Of a stretch of DNA of 8,434 nucleotides, positions 1-6,024 are shown one piece after another. Every line of letters begins with the position of its first letter. The first letter of the stretch is position 1. A program made the translations under genes and the position numbers. The notes under the pieces are model-generated. The model ran no database searches. It worked only from the letters and a program-made list of their open reading frames with translations, and was not told where the DNA came from. Origin of the DNA: Alphaproteobacteria bacterium UBA2966 (lineage in GTDB: Bacteria > Pseudomonadota > Alphaproteobacteria > UBA2966). The DNA is taken from NCBI GenBank assembly GCA_002348365.1, contig DEBC01000040.1, positions 41,922 to 50,355 on the forward strand, written 5' to 3'.

Positions 1-228
1 CACCGGCGTCCGGAACGTAAAGGCACCTCGTTCGATGCCCTGCAGAACTGTCACCGCCGTCATTTGTTTGGTGATGGAGAAAATCGCGAAGACGTCGTCC
101 TCAGCAAGCGGTCTTCCTGATTCCCGATCCGCGTATTCCACCGTTTCACAGCATTCGATGCGGCCACCCCGGCCCACCATCACCACGGCGCCGTCGTAGA
201 GTTTCCGCTCCACATCGTTACGAATCAC
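1..228 (-). CDS. Serine hydrolase, class C beta-lactamase/esterase-like (N-terminal part, runs off left edge)
   Basis: Reading the minus strand from about 246 down to 1 gives an uninterrupted frame ending in complete codons at position 1. Counted from the GTG at 228, it shows a typical beta-lactamase-fold N-terminus: YDGAVVMVGRGG (residues 11-22), where strand beta-1 and the glycine turn should be, then FSITKQMTAV (50-59) with the catalytic S-x-x-K as Ser51/Lys54. In this family (class C beta-lactamase, EstB-type esterases, D-aminopeptidases) that serine is the acylated nucleophile and the lysine its general base; the YxN and C-terminal motifs lie outside the window. The start is uncertain. 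GTG 228 is the first standard start, but the strongest ribosome binding site (GGAGGAGGA, 261-253) sits six bases before an in-frame ACG at 246-244, which would give a better family N-terminus (xQRLTEVIRNDV). The substrate cannot be told. The gene follows the flavin oxidoreductase on the same strand, 84 bases downstream (75 if counted from CTG 237). Confidence 0.8.
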   Translation of the reverse strand, partial: MIRNDVERKLYDGAVVMVGRGGRIECCETVEYADRESGRPLAEDDVFAIFSITKQMTAVTVLQGIERGAFTFRTPV

Positions 229-312
229 TTCAGTCAGGCGTTGCGTGGACCGTCCTCCTCCCGCGCGATGACCTGCACCACGACGCAGGCAGCATAGCAG
301 CGACGGCCCGGC

Positions 313-1362
313 CTACACCTTCGCCATGACCTCCTCGGCGAAGAGCTTGAGCGAGGCCTTGGCCTCGTCGAGCGGCATATTGCCGTAGGCGAAGTCGATC
401 GAGGGATAAATCTCGCCGCCGCAGATGTCCGTGAAGTAGGCGATGCGGTCCCGCGCATTCTCGGGCGAACCGATGAACGATTGCTCAACCAGCACGTCGT
501 AGGGGAACTTCTCGACTGCGGTGATGAATTTCTCATAACCCGGGTACTGAGCCGACGGCTGGTCGCGCCAGCGTTCGAGCGGCTCCAGGAACATGTTGAT
601 GTAGTGGCGCGCGTAGGGCTCGGCCCGCTCCACGGCTTCCTTGTCACTCTCCGCGCAATAGAGGCGGAAGTTGATGTTGATCGAGGCCGTCGCGGGGTCG
701 TGACCGCCCTCCGCCCGGAAGCTGCGGTAATTCACGACCATCTCGCCGAGCTCCGCCGGACGCATGTAGAACGGTGTGATCATCAGGCTATGGCCCTCTC
801 TGCCTGCATACTCGAACGAATCGGGCGTGCGGAAGGCCGCGACGTAAAAGGGCGGATGAGGCTGCTGCACGGGTCGGGGAAGCGAGCGCGCCTTCTCGAA
901 CCTATGGAACTGTCCCTCGAAGGTGACCTCCTCCTCGGTCAGCAGGCGGCGGATGGCGTCGATGCCCTCCTCGTAGCGGGCGCGCGAATCATCCATCGAG
1001 ACCTCAAAGGCGTCGAATTCGTGCGGCAGAAAGGCGCGTGCGAAGCCAACGTCGAGGCGCCCGTTGCTCATCGAATCAAGGAGCGCGATGCGTGCGGCAA
1101 GCTGAATGGGGTGGTTGAAGGCGGGGATCACGGCGCCCGTCATCAGGCGCATTTTCGGTTGGCGCGCGGCAACGGCGGCCAGGAATTGGAGCGGGTCGGG
1201 GCTGTAACCGCCGTAAGGCGTGAGGTAGTGCTCGATGATCTTGGCGTGGCAGAAGCCGAGGTCGGCCGCGAAATCGATCAGCTCGAACGTCTCGGCGTAG
1301 TACTGCTGCGCGCTTTTCACATCCGGCGTGACGTCGGGAAAAAACGTGACCCCAAATTGCAT
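313..1362 (-). CDS. LLM-class (luciferase-like) flavin-dependent oxidoreductase
   Basis: Cytosolic TIM-barrel monooxygenase or reductase of the bacterial luciferase family, expected to use FMNH2 or F420-type reduced flavin from a partner reductase; the substrate is unknown. The 349-residue product has the family's usual length and landmarks: strand beta-1 MQFGVTFF (1-8), the KIIEHY segment (41-46) where luciferases carry the active-site His region, YSPDPLQFLAAVAA (53-66), MTGAVIPAFNHP (74-85), and the signature SNGRLDVGFARAFLPHEFDAF (99-119). I chose the ATG at 1362 because a GAGGGGG ribosome binding site lies about five bases before it and it begins exactly at strand beta-1; an in-frame ATG at 1398 would add twelve non-family residues. 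It is 110 bases downstream of the M24 gene and may be co-transcribed with it. DmoA, the DMS monooxygenase, is in the same superfamily but is longer and in another branch, so I do not assign that role. Confidence 0.9.
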   Translation of the reverse strand: MQFGVTFFPDVTPDVKSAQQYYAETFELIDFAADLGFCHAKIIEHYLTPYGGYSPDPLQFLAAVAARQPKMRLMTGAVIPAFNHPIQLAARIALLDSMSNGRLDVGFARAFLPHEFDAFEVSMDDSRARYEEGIDAIRRLLTEEEVTFEGQFHRFEKARSLPRPVQQPHPPFYVAAFRTPDSFEYAGREGHSLMITPFYMRPAELGEMVVNYRSFRAEGGHDPATASININFRLYCAESDKEAVERAEPYARHYINMFLEPLERWRDQPSAQYPGYEKFITAVEKFPYDVLVEQSFIGSPENARDRIAYFTDICGGEIYPSIDFAYGNMPLDEAKASLKLFAEEVMAKV

Positions 1363-1414
1363 CCGGACCCCCTCAACGAGTTCGCGCCGCCTCCACACGG
1401 CAGGTTAACGATTA

Positions 1415-1439
1415 CCTTGCCGCCCCGGCCGGGACAAGG
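1415..1439 (-). other. GC-rich inverted repeat between the M24 and LLM genes
   Basis: Arms CCTTG (1415-1419) and CAAGG (1435-1439) flank a perfect ten-base palindrome CCCGGCCGGG (1424-1433). It could fold into a hairpin in the 110-base gap between the M24 stop and the oxidoreductase start. No T-run follows on either strand, so it is not a convincing intrinsic terminator; it could be an attenuating or stabilising hairpin, or chance in GC-rich DNA. Confidence 0.3.
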
Positions 1440-1472
1440 CATGCGGTGGCAGATTGCGCCAACCACCCCCAG

Positions 1473-2715
1473 TTAGAGAAGCGAATCCTCGAAGGGGAAC
1501 ATGGAAAGCAAATCGACGCCAGTGTCGGTCACCAGCACCTGCTGTTCCAGTTTAACGCCCTTCGCGCCGCCGTCCTCGCCCATGTAACTCTCCAGGCAGA
1601 GCGTCATGCCCGGCTCGATCAGTCCATCGTAGCCGTGCTCGTCGATGTCCTCGGCGTTTGCGATGTGCGGGTACTCGTCGCAGAGGCCAACCCCGTGTGC
1701 GATCACCGAATAACGGTTGGCGCGGAACGCCGGCGGAAGGTCAAGACTCTTCTCCGCAAACTCCCGAAAGGTCACGCCAGGTTTGACCAGATCCGCGTTG
1801 ACGGCGGGATGTTCACGGGCCATTAGATAGAGGCGGCGCTGCTCGTCGCTGGCTTTGCCATCGCCGCAAAGATAGGTGCGCGAAATGTCGGCGCAATAAC
1901 CGAAGGGCCCGATCAGGTCCGTATCGAAGGACACGAGGTCGCCCGCCTCGATCACGCGAAAGCCCGTTTCCTGAAACCACGGGTTCGTCTTTGGGCCGGA
2001 GGTCAAGAGACGCGTCTCGATCCACTCGCCGCCCCGGGCGATGTTGACCTGATGCAGGATCGACCACAGCGCATTCTCCGTCATGCCGGGTTGAAGACGC
2101 TCGCGCATCTCGTGCATGGCCGCCTCGCACACCGCGATGGAGGCGCGCATGCACTGGATTTCCTCGGGTGACTTGATCAGGCGTGCGTGCTCCATCACTT
2201 CGGTCCCGTCGCAGATGTTGACGCCGAGGTCCTGAAGCGCGGCGGTCGCAAACGGGTGCGCCCGCCCGGTCGAGAGCGAGCCGACGGTTGCCGCTCCCGC
2301 ACGCTCGCAACTGATCGTCGATTTCGCGCGCCCAGCGCTCTGCTCGCGTCGACATCTCCGGGCCCGTGGCGAAATAGTAGATGCCGGTGCCGTGGCGCAC
2401 CTCGTCCACCGTGCCAAGACCCAACGAGCGGTGTTCGCTGTTGTGGAAGTCTAACATCACCGCCGGCTCATCCGCCGGTACGAAGGCATAGCGGGCGGCA
2501 TTGTGAGCAATCCAGAGCTGCATGTTGGTCGAATCCATGGCGTATCGGACGTTGAGCGGATCCGTTAGCACAACAGCGGCGATATCCCGTTCGGCAAGTT
2601 GGGCGCGGACTCGTCCCAGGCGATAGGCACGCACGGCGTCCAAATCGATGGATTGATACTCCGGGGGATCACGGTCAGCCGCTGCGGGAAAGCCTGCGTT
2701 TATGAGTGTGTTCAT
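1473..2715 (-). pseudogene. DddP-like M24 (creatinase-fold) metalloenzyme, frameshifted
   Basis: Two minus-strand frames join into one gene of 413 residues if one G is removed from the GGGCGGG run at 2267-2261. The N-terminal part has TDPLNVRYAMDSTNMQLW (51-68); the C-terminal part has GGEWIETRLL (228-237), TNPWFQETG (243-251), FDTDLIG (263-269), DISRT (276-280) and HGVGLCDEYP (340-349). Candidate metal ligands in the repaired product are D264, D266, D276, H340, E375 and E390, with D346 and Y335 nearby. As I recall DddP (D295, D297, D307, H371, E406, E421, catalytic D377, Y366), all eight line up at a constant offset of 31, unlike the D-x10-D spacing of ordinary aminopeptidase P. DddP cleaves dimethylsulfoniopropionate to DMS and acrylate in the cytosol. 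The function here is therefore DMSP-lyase-like, or a close relative with another substrate. The start at ATG 2715 is preferred; ATG 2802 would add 29 residues without a clear ribosome binding site. As sequenced, the product is truncated: biological decay or a base-call error. Confidence 0.82.
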
Positions 2716-2835
2716 CGTGATACGCTCGCTCGTGAAACTTCCACCAAACCCTGACTCGAAATTCTCCTTGGTGATATTCTGAATGCGCACAAGCTGACGC
2801 ATTTACTGCTGCCGCAGATAAAGGAGAAGCCATTC
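2716..2835. promoter_or_regulatory. Divergent intergenic region between the M24 gene and the TTC38-like gene
   Basis: These 120 bases separate two genes transcribed away from each other, so both promoters should lie here. On the plus side a good AAGGAG ribosome binding site (2820-2825) precedes the ATG at 2836. I could not identify a convincing -35/-10 pair or a clear operator palindrome on either strand. An in-frame extension of the M24 gene to ATG 2802 would cover most of the region but lacks a ribosome binding site. Confidence 0.4.
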
Positions 2836-4155
2836 ATGCCCGCTGACGTCCGCGGTCTGCCCATAACTGTCGCCAATGAGGAAGCCCTCTCAACTTATGA
2901 ACGGGCCGTATCCGGTTACCTCGCGCAGAAGCCTGACGCAATGGACCTGCTGGATGAGGCTTTGGCAGCCGATCCCGAGTTCGTCATGGCGCACTGCCTC
3001 AAGGCCTACATGCTGAAAATGGCCTACGATCCAGCCTTTCTGCCGGCGGCCCGCGACTCCGTGAAGGCCGCGACGAAGGCCGCCGCGGGTGCCACCGATC
3101 GGGAGCGACGGCATGCGGCTGCGGCGAACCTGATGGTGGAACAACGGACCGCTGAGGCGCTGCAGGCGCTTGACGGTATCGCGATCGATTATCCCACCGA
3201 CCTCATGAACCTGAAGCTGACGCAGTTCTGTCACTTCTGGCGGGGCGATGCCGCCAACATGCGTGATGTCGTGGGACGTGCGCTGCACGCCTGGGATCAG
3301 GACACGCCGGGCTACGGGTTCGTCCTGGGCTTGCTGTCTTTCGGGTTCGAGGAGGGCGGCGACTACGTGGCGGCGGAGCGAGTCGGTCGGGAGGCTGTCG
3401 AACTCAATCCAGAGGATTCGTGGGCGGTTCATGCGGTCGCCCACACGATCGAGATGGAGGGCCGCCACGTCGACGGCATCGATTGGCTGAAGCGGACCGA
3501 ACCCGGTTGGCTGGAGAACAACAATTTCCGTTTCCACCTTTGGTGGCACCAGTCCCTTTATCATCTCGAACAAGACGAAATCGACGAGGTTTTCGACCTC
3601 TACGACACCAGGATCCGCGGCGACAAGACTGACTTCGCCACGGATATCGCGAACGGATCAGCGCTCCTCTGGCGCCTCTATCTTCGCGACATCAACGTGG
3701 GCGACCGCTGGGGGGAACTCGGTGAACGGGCGGAGGCACATGCCCGCGACGCCGCGAATTCGTTTTTCAATACCAACTACATGATGGCATTGCTGGCCAC
3801 AGATCGCAGCGAGGCCGCCGAAATCCTGTTGACCGCTATGCGCGAAGAATCGGTCCGGAATGATCCGATTTCCGCCCGTGCCGTCGATGCCGGCGTCGCG
3901 GTGTCAGAGGGTTTGCGCGCGTACTACCACGGCGACTATGCGGGCGCCGTCGATTTCATGCTACCGGTCCGCTATGACCAGTATCTTTTCGGCGGCAGCC
4001 ATGCCCAGCGCGACGTGTTTGACCAGACGCTCGTGCTGGCAGCGATCCGCTCCGGCCGTGATGCCCTTGCCCGGGCCTTGGTCACGGAAAGGGAGACCCG
4101 CCACCGCCAGGTGCCGGCAGCCTGGAAAGCCGAAGCCGGAATGGCCGTCAACTGA
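2836..4155 (+). CDS. TTC38/StaR-like tetratricopeptide-type helical repeat protein
   Basis: Product of 439 residues without signal peptide or membrane segment, so cytosolic. It matches the TTC38/StaR-like family (bacteria, plants, animals), which is predicted all-helical and TPR-like and whose biochemical role is not settled; StaR occurs in a glycopeptide antibiotic cluster. Family landmarks seen: GFVLGLLSFGFEEGGDYVAAE (161-181), AVELNPEDSWAVHAVAH (187-203) running into TIEMEGR (204-210), the aromatic/His block FRFHLWWHQSLYHLE (231-245), and GGSHAQRDVF (386-395) near the C-terminus. His199, His203, Glu206, His234 and His238 stand in a pattern that could bind a metal or a ligand. A strong AAGGAG site ten bases upstream supports the ATG at 2836. 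It is divergent from the DddP-like gene and probably shares a control region with it. The family is sure; the function is not. Confidence 0.85.
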   Translation: MPADVRGLPITVANEEALSTYERAVSGYLAQKPDAMDLLDEALAADPEFVMAHCLKAYMLKMAYDPAFLPAARDSVKAATKAAAGATDRERRHAAAANLMVEQRTAEALQALDGIAIDYPTDLMNLKLTQFCHFWRGDAANMRDVVGRALHAWDQDTPGYGFVLGLLSFGFEEGGDYVAAERVGREAVELNPEDSWAVHAVAHTIEMEGRHVDGIDWLKRTEPGWLENNNFRFHLWWHQSLYHLEQDEIDEVFDLYDTRIRGDKTDFATDIANGSALLWRLYLRDINVGDRWGELGERAEAHARDAANSFFNTNYMMALLATDRSEAAEILLTAMREESVRNDPISARAVDAGVAVSEGLRAYYHGDYAGAVDFMLPVRYDQYLFGGSHAQRDVFDQTLVLAAIRSGRDALARALVTERETRHRQVPAAWKAEAGMAVN

Positions 4156-4208
4156 AGGTCTTTGCGTTCCACCTCTCGATGAAACTGGCTAGCCGTGTCG
4201 GGTGCCTG

Positions 4209-4231
4209 CGGCGCGAAGTATCGATGCGCCG
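4209..4231 (+). terminator. Possible weak terminator after the TTC38-like gene
   Basis: A six-base stem CGGCGC (4209-4214) / GCGCCG (4226-4231) with an eleven-base loop lies 54 bases past the stop codon and is followed by TTTAT. The stem is short, the loop is long and the T-run is weak, so this is only a candidate. Confidence 0.3.
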
Positions 4232-4274
4232 TTTATCCCATTCATTTTGGGAGTGCGGGCAGTTCTCTTGTTTT

Positions 4275-4291
4275 CAAATGCGGCGCATTTG
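4275..4291. promoter_or_regulatory. Perfect palindrome upstream of the exported TPR gene (possible operator)
   Basis: CAAATGC-GGC-GCATTTG: perfect seven-base arms around a three-base centre, ending 45 bases before the ATG at 4337. A TTGTTT (4268-4273) abuts the left arm and could be a -35 element, and a TTGCAC overlaps the right arm, but no good -10 box is evident for either. Its size and place suit a dimeric repressor or activator site. The regulator is unknown. Confidence 0.4.
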
Positions 4292-4336
4292 CACTAGCCT
4301 TGCGGGGACGGCATTGATGACCGGGGACGCTTAACG

Positions 4337-5320
4337 ATGCACCGCATTGTCATGTCTCTTGTCGCCGCGGTTGCGGTTATTTCGACCACCGGCGTCGCGC
4401 GCGCAGACTTGGCCAAAGAGGCGGCTCTTTGCCGCGACGAGGCGACTCACCCGGATGTCCGCATAGGCGCCTGCACTTACCTGATCCGCTGGGGAGACCA
4501 CAGCGAGAAGACCCTGAGTGCAGCCTTTCATGCGCGTGGCCGGGCGTACAGCGCGCTTGATGATAACGTGAATGCGATCAGCGATCTGTCAGAGGCGATC
4601 CGTCTCAATCCGGTCGATCCAGCGCCCTATGACAATCGGGCCAACATCTACATGGAGCGGCGCGAATACGACATGGCGCTCGCGGACTTCGCCGAGGCAC
4701 TGCGGCTCGACTCCCAGAACGGCAGCACATTCAACAATCGGGGCACGGTCTATCTCAAGCTTGCAGACTATCACCGTGCCCTGGCGCACTATGACGAAGC
4801 GATCCGTCTCGATCCGGATCTCATGCTGGCCTACAACAATCGCTGTGTCGCCTGGCGCTATCTCGGCGAACTCGTTCGGTCAGCCGCCGACTGTACCCGG
4901 GCTCTCGAACTGGCGCCGTCGTACTGGCGGGCCTGGATGAATCGGGGCATCACCTTTTACCTCGCGGAAAAGTACGCCGTTGCGGCCGATGACTATCAGG
5001 CTGCGATCCGCCTCAATCCCCAAAGCGCTGCGCCATACAATGCGCTCGCCTGGCTGCGGGCGACAGCACCCGAAGGCAGCGTCCGCGATGGCGCGGAGGC
5101 GACCCGCCTCGCCGAGCGCGCCGTGGAAATGGGCGACACGCCTCAACATCGCGATACGCTGGCAGCTGCCTATGCGGAGGCCGGGCTCTATTCGCGGGCC
5201 GTCGAAGAAGAGGAACGGGCCATTCACCTTCTACGCGAGTCGGGGGGCGGTGGTGACGTGACCCGATTCCACAAGCGGCTACAACTCTACCGGGAGGGGC
5301 GGCCCTACAGGCAGCGCTGA
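4337..5320 (+). CDS. Exported tetratricopeptide repeat protein
   Basis: Product of 327 residues with a Sec signal peptide: basic MHR, hydrophobic core (about 4-17) and cleavage motif A-R-A before Asp24, so the mature protein should be periplasmic. Five canonical 34-residue TPR units follow at about 62-95, 96-129, 130-163, 164-197 and 198-231, with typical sequences such as EAIRLNPVDPAPYDNRANIY (86-105). After these comes the frequent cap motif YNALAWLRATAPEGSVRDG (234-252) and two further helical pairs. TPRs are protein-protein docking scaffolds; the partner is unknown. The two conserved-looking cysteines near the mature N-terminus (Cys32, Cys46) could form a disulfide. The ribosome binding site is weak (GGGGA about eight bases before ATG 4337). 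The next gene starts 14 bases after the stop, suggesting an operon. Repeat units share near-identical DNA (GCGATCCGTCTC at 4595 and 4799), as expected from internal duplication. Confidence 0.85.
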   Translation: MHRIVMSLVAAVAVISTTGVARADLAKEAALCRDEATHPDVRIGACTYLIRWGDHSEKTLSAAFHARGRAYSALDDNVNAISDLSEAIRLNPVDPAPYDNRANIYMERREYDMALADFAEALRLDSQNGSTFNNRGTVYLKLADYHRALAHYDEAIRLDPDLMLAYNNRCVAWRYLGELVRSAADCTRALELAPSYWRAWMNRGITFYLAEKYAVAADDYQAAIRLNPQSAAPYNALAWLRATAPEGSVRDGAEATRLAERAVEMGDTPQHRDTLAAAYAEAGLYSRAVEEEERAIHLLRESGGGGDVTRFHKRLQLYREGRPYRQR

Positions 5321-5322
5321 CC

Positions 5323-5329
5323 AGGAGGT
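5323..5329 (+). promoter_or_regulatory. Ribosome binding site that selects the TTG start at 5335
   Basis: AGGAGGT begins two bases after the stop codon of the TPR gene. Spacing from AGGAGG to TTG 5335 is six bases, while the ATG at 5344 would be fifteen away. This favours the TTG as start and supports translation of the short downstream gene as part of the same message. Confidence 0.6.
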
Positions 5330-5334
5330 CCAAC

Positions 5335-5580
5335 TTGGAGCAGATGCTCATCAACATTGAAGAGGTCTACGTGCCCGTGAAACGGCGTAAGACCCTGGTC
5401 GATGAGACGGTGTCAGCTCTCGCCGAGAATATTCTTGAAGAAGGCCTGAAGACGCCCATCCTGGTCCGACCCGACAAGGGCCGGTTCGTGCTGGTCGAGG
5501 GGTTACACCGTCTGGAGGCCTGCCGGGCGCTGGGCGAAGAAACCATCGCCGCCTACGAAGTCAACGCCCGCCTGCGCTGA
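5335..5580 (+). CDS. Stand-alone ParB N-terminal-domain-like (ParB/sulfiredoxin fold) small protein
   Basis: Product of 81 residues from a TTG start. It contains the ParB-N core: an opening strand LINIEEVYVP (5-14), helices DETVSALAENILEEGL (23-38), the strand PILVRP (41-46), then FVLVEGLHRLEACRALG (51-67), where the G-x-H-R-x-x-A box matches the nucleotide-binding box of ParB-like and sulfiredoxin-fold proteins. The protein ends at EVNARLR, just after this domain, so it lacks the helix-turn-helix and dimerisation domains of a chromosome-partitioning ParB and is not expected to be a parS-binding segregation protein. Single-domain members of this fold include nucleotide-binding, nuclease and regulatory proteins; I cannot choose among them. 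It lies 14 bases after the exported TPR gene, so is probably co-transcribed, though one product is periplasmic and the other cytosolic. Confidence 0.75.
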   Translation: MEQMLINIEEVYVPVKRRKTLVDETVSALAENILEEGLKTPILVRPDKGRFVLVEGLHRLEACRALGEETIAAYEVNARLR

Positions 5581-5871
5581 AGCCTTCGCGAACCGACAGC
5601 AATTCCTGCTGAATCATCTTACCTCTTCAGACGGAGGTGAGGGGCAGATGCAATTGTCAATATCATTCTACAACTTAAGGGGGATGTTCCGGCCTTCCGG
5701 CGCGTAAGGAAGTGTTAAGAATGTCCCGTTATGAATCACATCTGACGGCAATCTATTGGGGCCATGGGCAAGAACCCGACATTTTGAAACGTTGGTACTG
5801 CAGGCTCTCTGCCAGCAGATTCTTTTGGTATGTGCCGGTTGCGGCCGATGTGTTGTACGGAGGTTGGTACG
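5581..5871. other. Gene-poor stretch with hairpins and tiny ORFs
   Basis: No convincing gene here. Base composition is visibly less GC-rich than the neighbouring genes and codon third positions show no GC preference in any reading frame. A short hairpin CAGCA/TGCTG (5597-5611) lies just after the ParB-like gene. A stronger hairpin is at 5618-5641. Two short plus-strand frames have ribosome-binding-site-like sequence: 5648-5707 (19 residues) and 5721-5903 (60 residues, rich in Trp and Tyr). The second has random third positions, so I do not call it. A non-coding RNA or leader is possible but unproven. Confidence 0.4.
5618..5641 (+). other. Hairpin (eight-base stem) overlapping a ribosome-binding-site-like sequence
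   Basis: CTTACCTC (5618-5625) pairs with GAGGTGAG (5634-5641) around an eight-base loop, with one G-U pair. The right arm contains the GGAGG-like sequence (5633-5637) in front of the small frame at 5648. There is no T-run behind it, so it is not a standard terminator. It could close the ribosome binding site or mark the 3' end of the upstream message. Confidence 0.35.
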
Positions 5872-6000
5872 GTGAAGGGTCAAGTCGTCGAGTTCATGGG
5901 TAAAGGGCGTTCCAAGCGGCAAAACAGGGCCGCGCGCAAACGGGTCGGGCCCCGCTTTGGCCACGATTCGAACTCTGTGAAATCAAGCACATCTTCGTGA
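5872..6000 (+). CDS. Possible small basic protein (42 residues) in frame with the response regulator
   Basis: From a GTG at 5872, a GGAGG ribosome binding site (5859-5863) lies eight bases upstream. The product is 42 residues, strongly basic (GKGRSKRQNRAARKRVG in the middle) and ends in a Ser-rich tail before TGA 5998-6000. About three quarters of the third codon positions up to the tail are G or C, unlike the stretch just upstream, which favours real coding. I do not recognise a family. The frame is the same as that of the response regulator, with only the TGA and eight further codons between this frame and the regulator's GTG at 6025. It may therefore be an independent small protein, a leader coupled to the regulator, or the detached N-terminus of one longer gene. 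Confidence 0.35.
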   Translation: MKGQVVEFMGKGRSKRQNRAARKRVGPRFGHDSNSVKSSTSS

Positions 6001-6024
6001 AATCCCGATTGTCTCAGCATCGTC

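Noticed and set aside
313..1362. Assignment of the LLM oxidoreductase as DMS monooxygenase DmoA
   Set aside because: The length and motifs fit the shorter luciferase-like branch; family membership alone does not give the substrate.
481..1476. Long plus-strand open frame of 331 codons opposite the LLM oxidoreductase
   Set aside because: It is the antisense shadow of a strongly recognised gene; its translation has no family features and no ribosome binding site.
4595..5020. Direct DNA repeats (GCGATCCGTCTC-type) suggesting a mobile or CRISPR-like array
   Set aside because: They fall at equivalent positions of TPR units within one open frame and are explained by internal protein repeats.
5335..5580. 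Chromosome-partitioning ParB (with expected parA or parS nearby)
   Set aside because: Only the N-terminal domain is present, there is no helix-turn-helix or dimerisation domain, no parA neighbour, and I saw no parS-like palindrome.
5708..5730. GGAAG...CGTT resembling an EcfG-type general stress promoter
   Set aside because: The spacer is 14 bases rather than 16-17 and the -35 box differs from GGAAC.
5712..5903. Trp/Tyr-rich plus-strand frame of about 60 codons with an AAGGAAG sequence in front of ATG 5721
   Set aside because: Third codon positions show no GC preference and the translation resembles no family; treated as non-coding unless conservation is shown.
5668..5964. Minus-strand frame of 98 codons in the 5.6-6.0 kb gap
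   Set aside because: No recognisable domain and no ribosome binding site, and it overlaps hairpins and a better plus-strand candidate.
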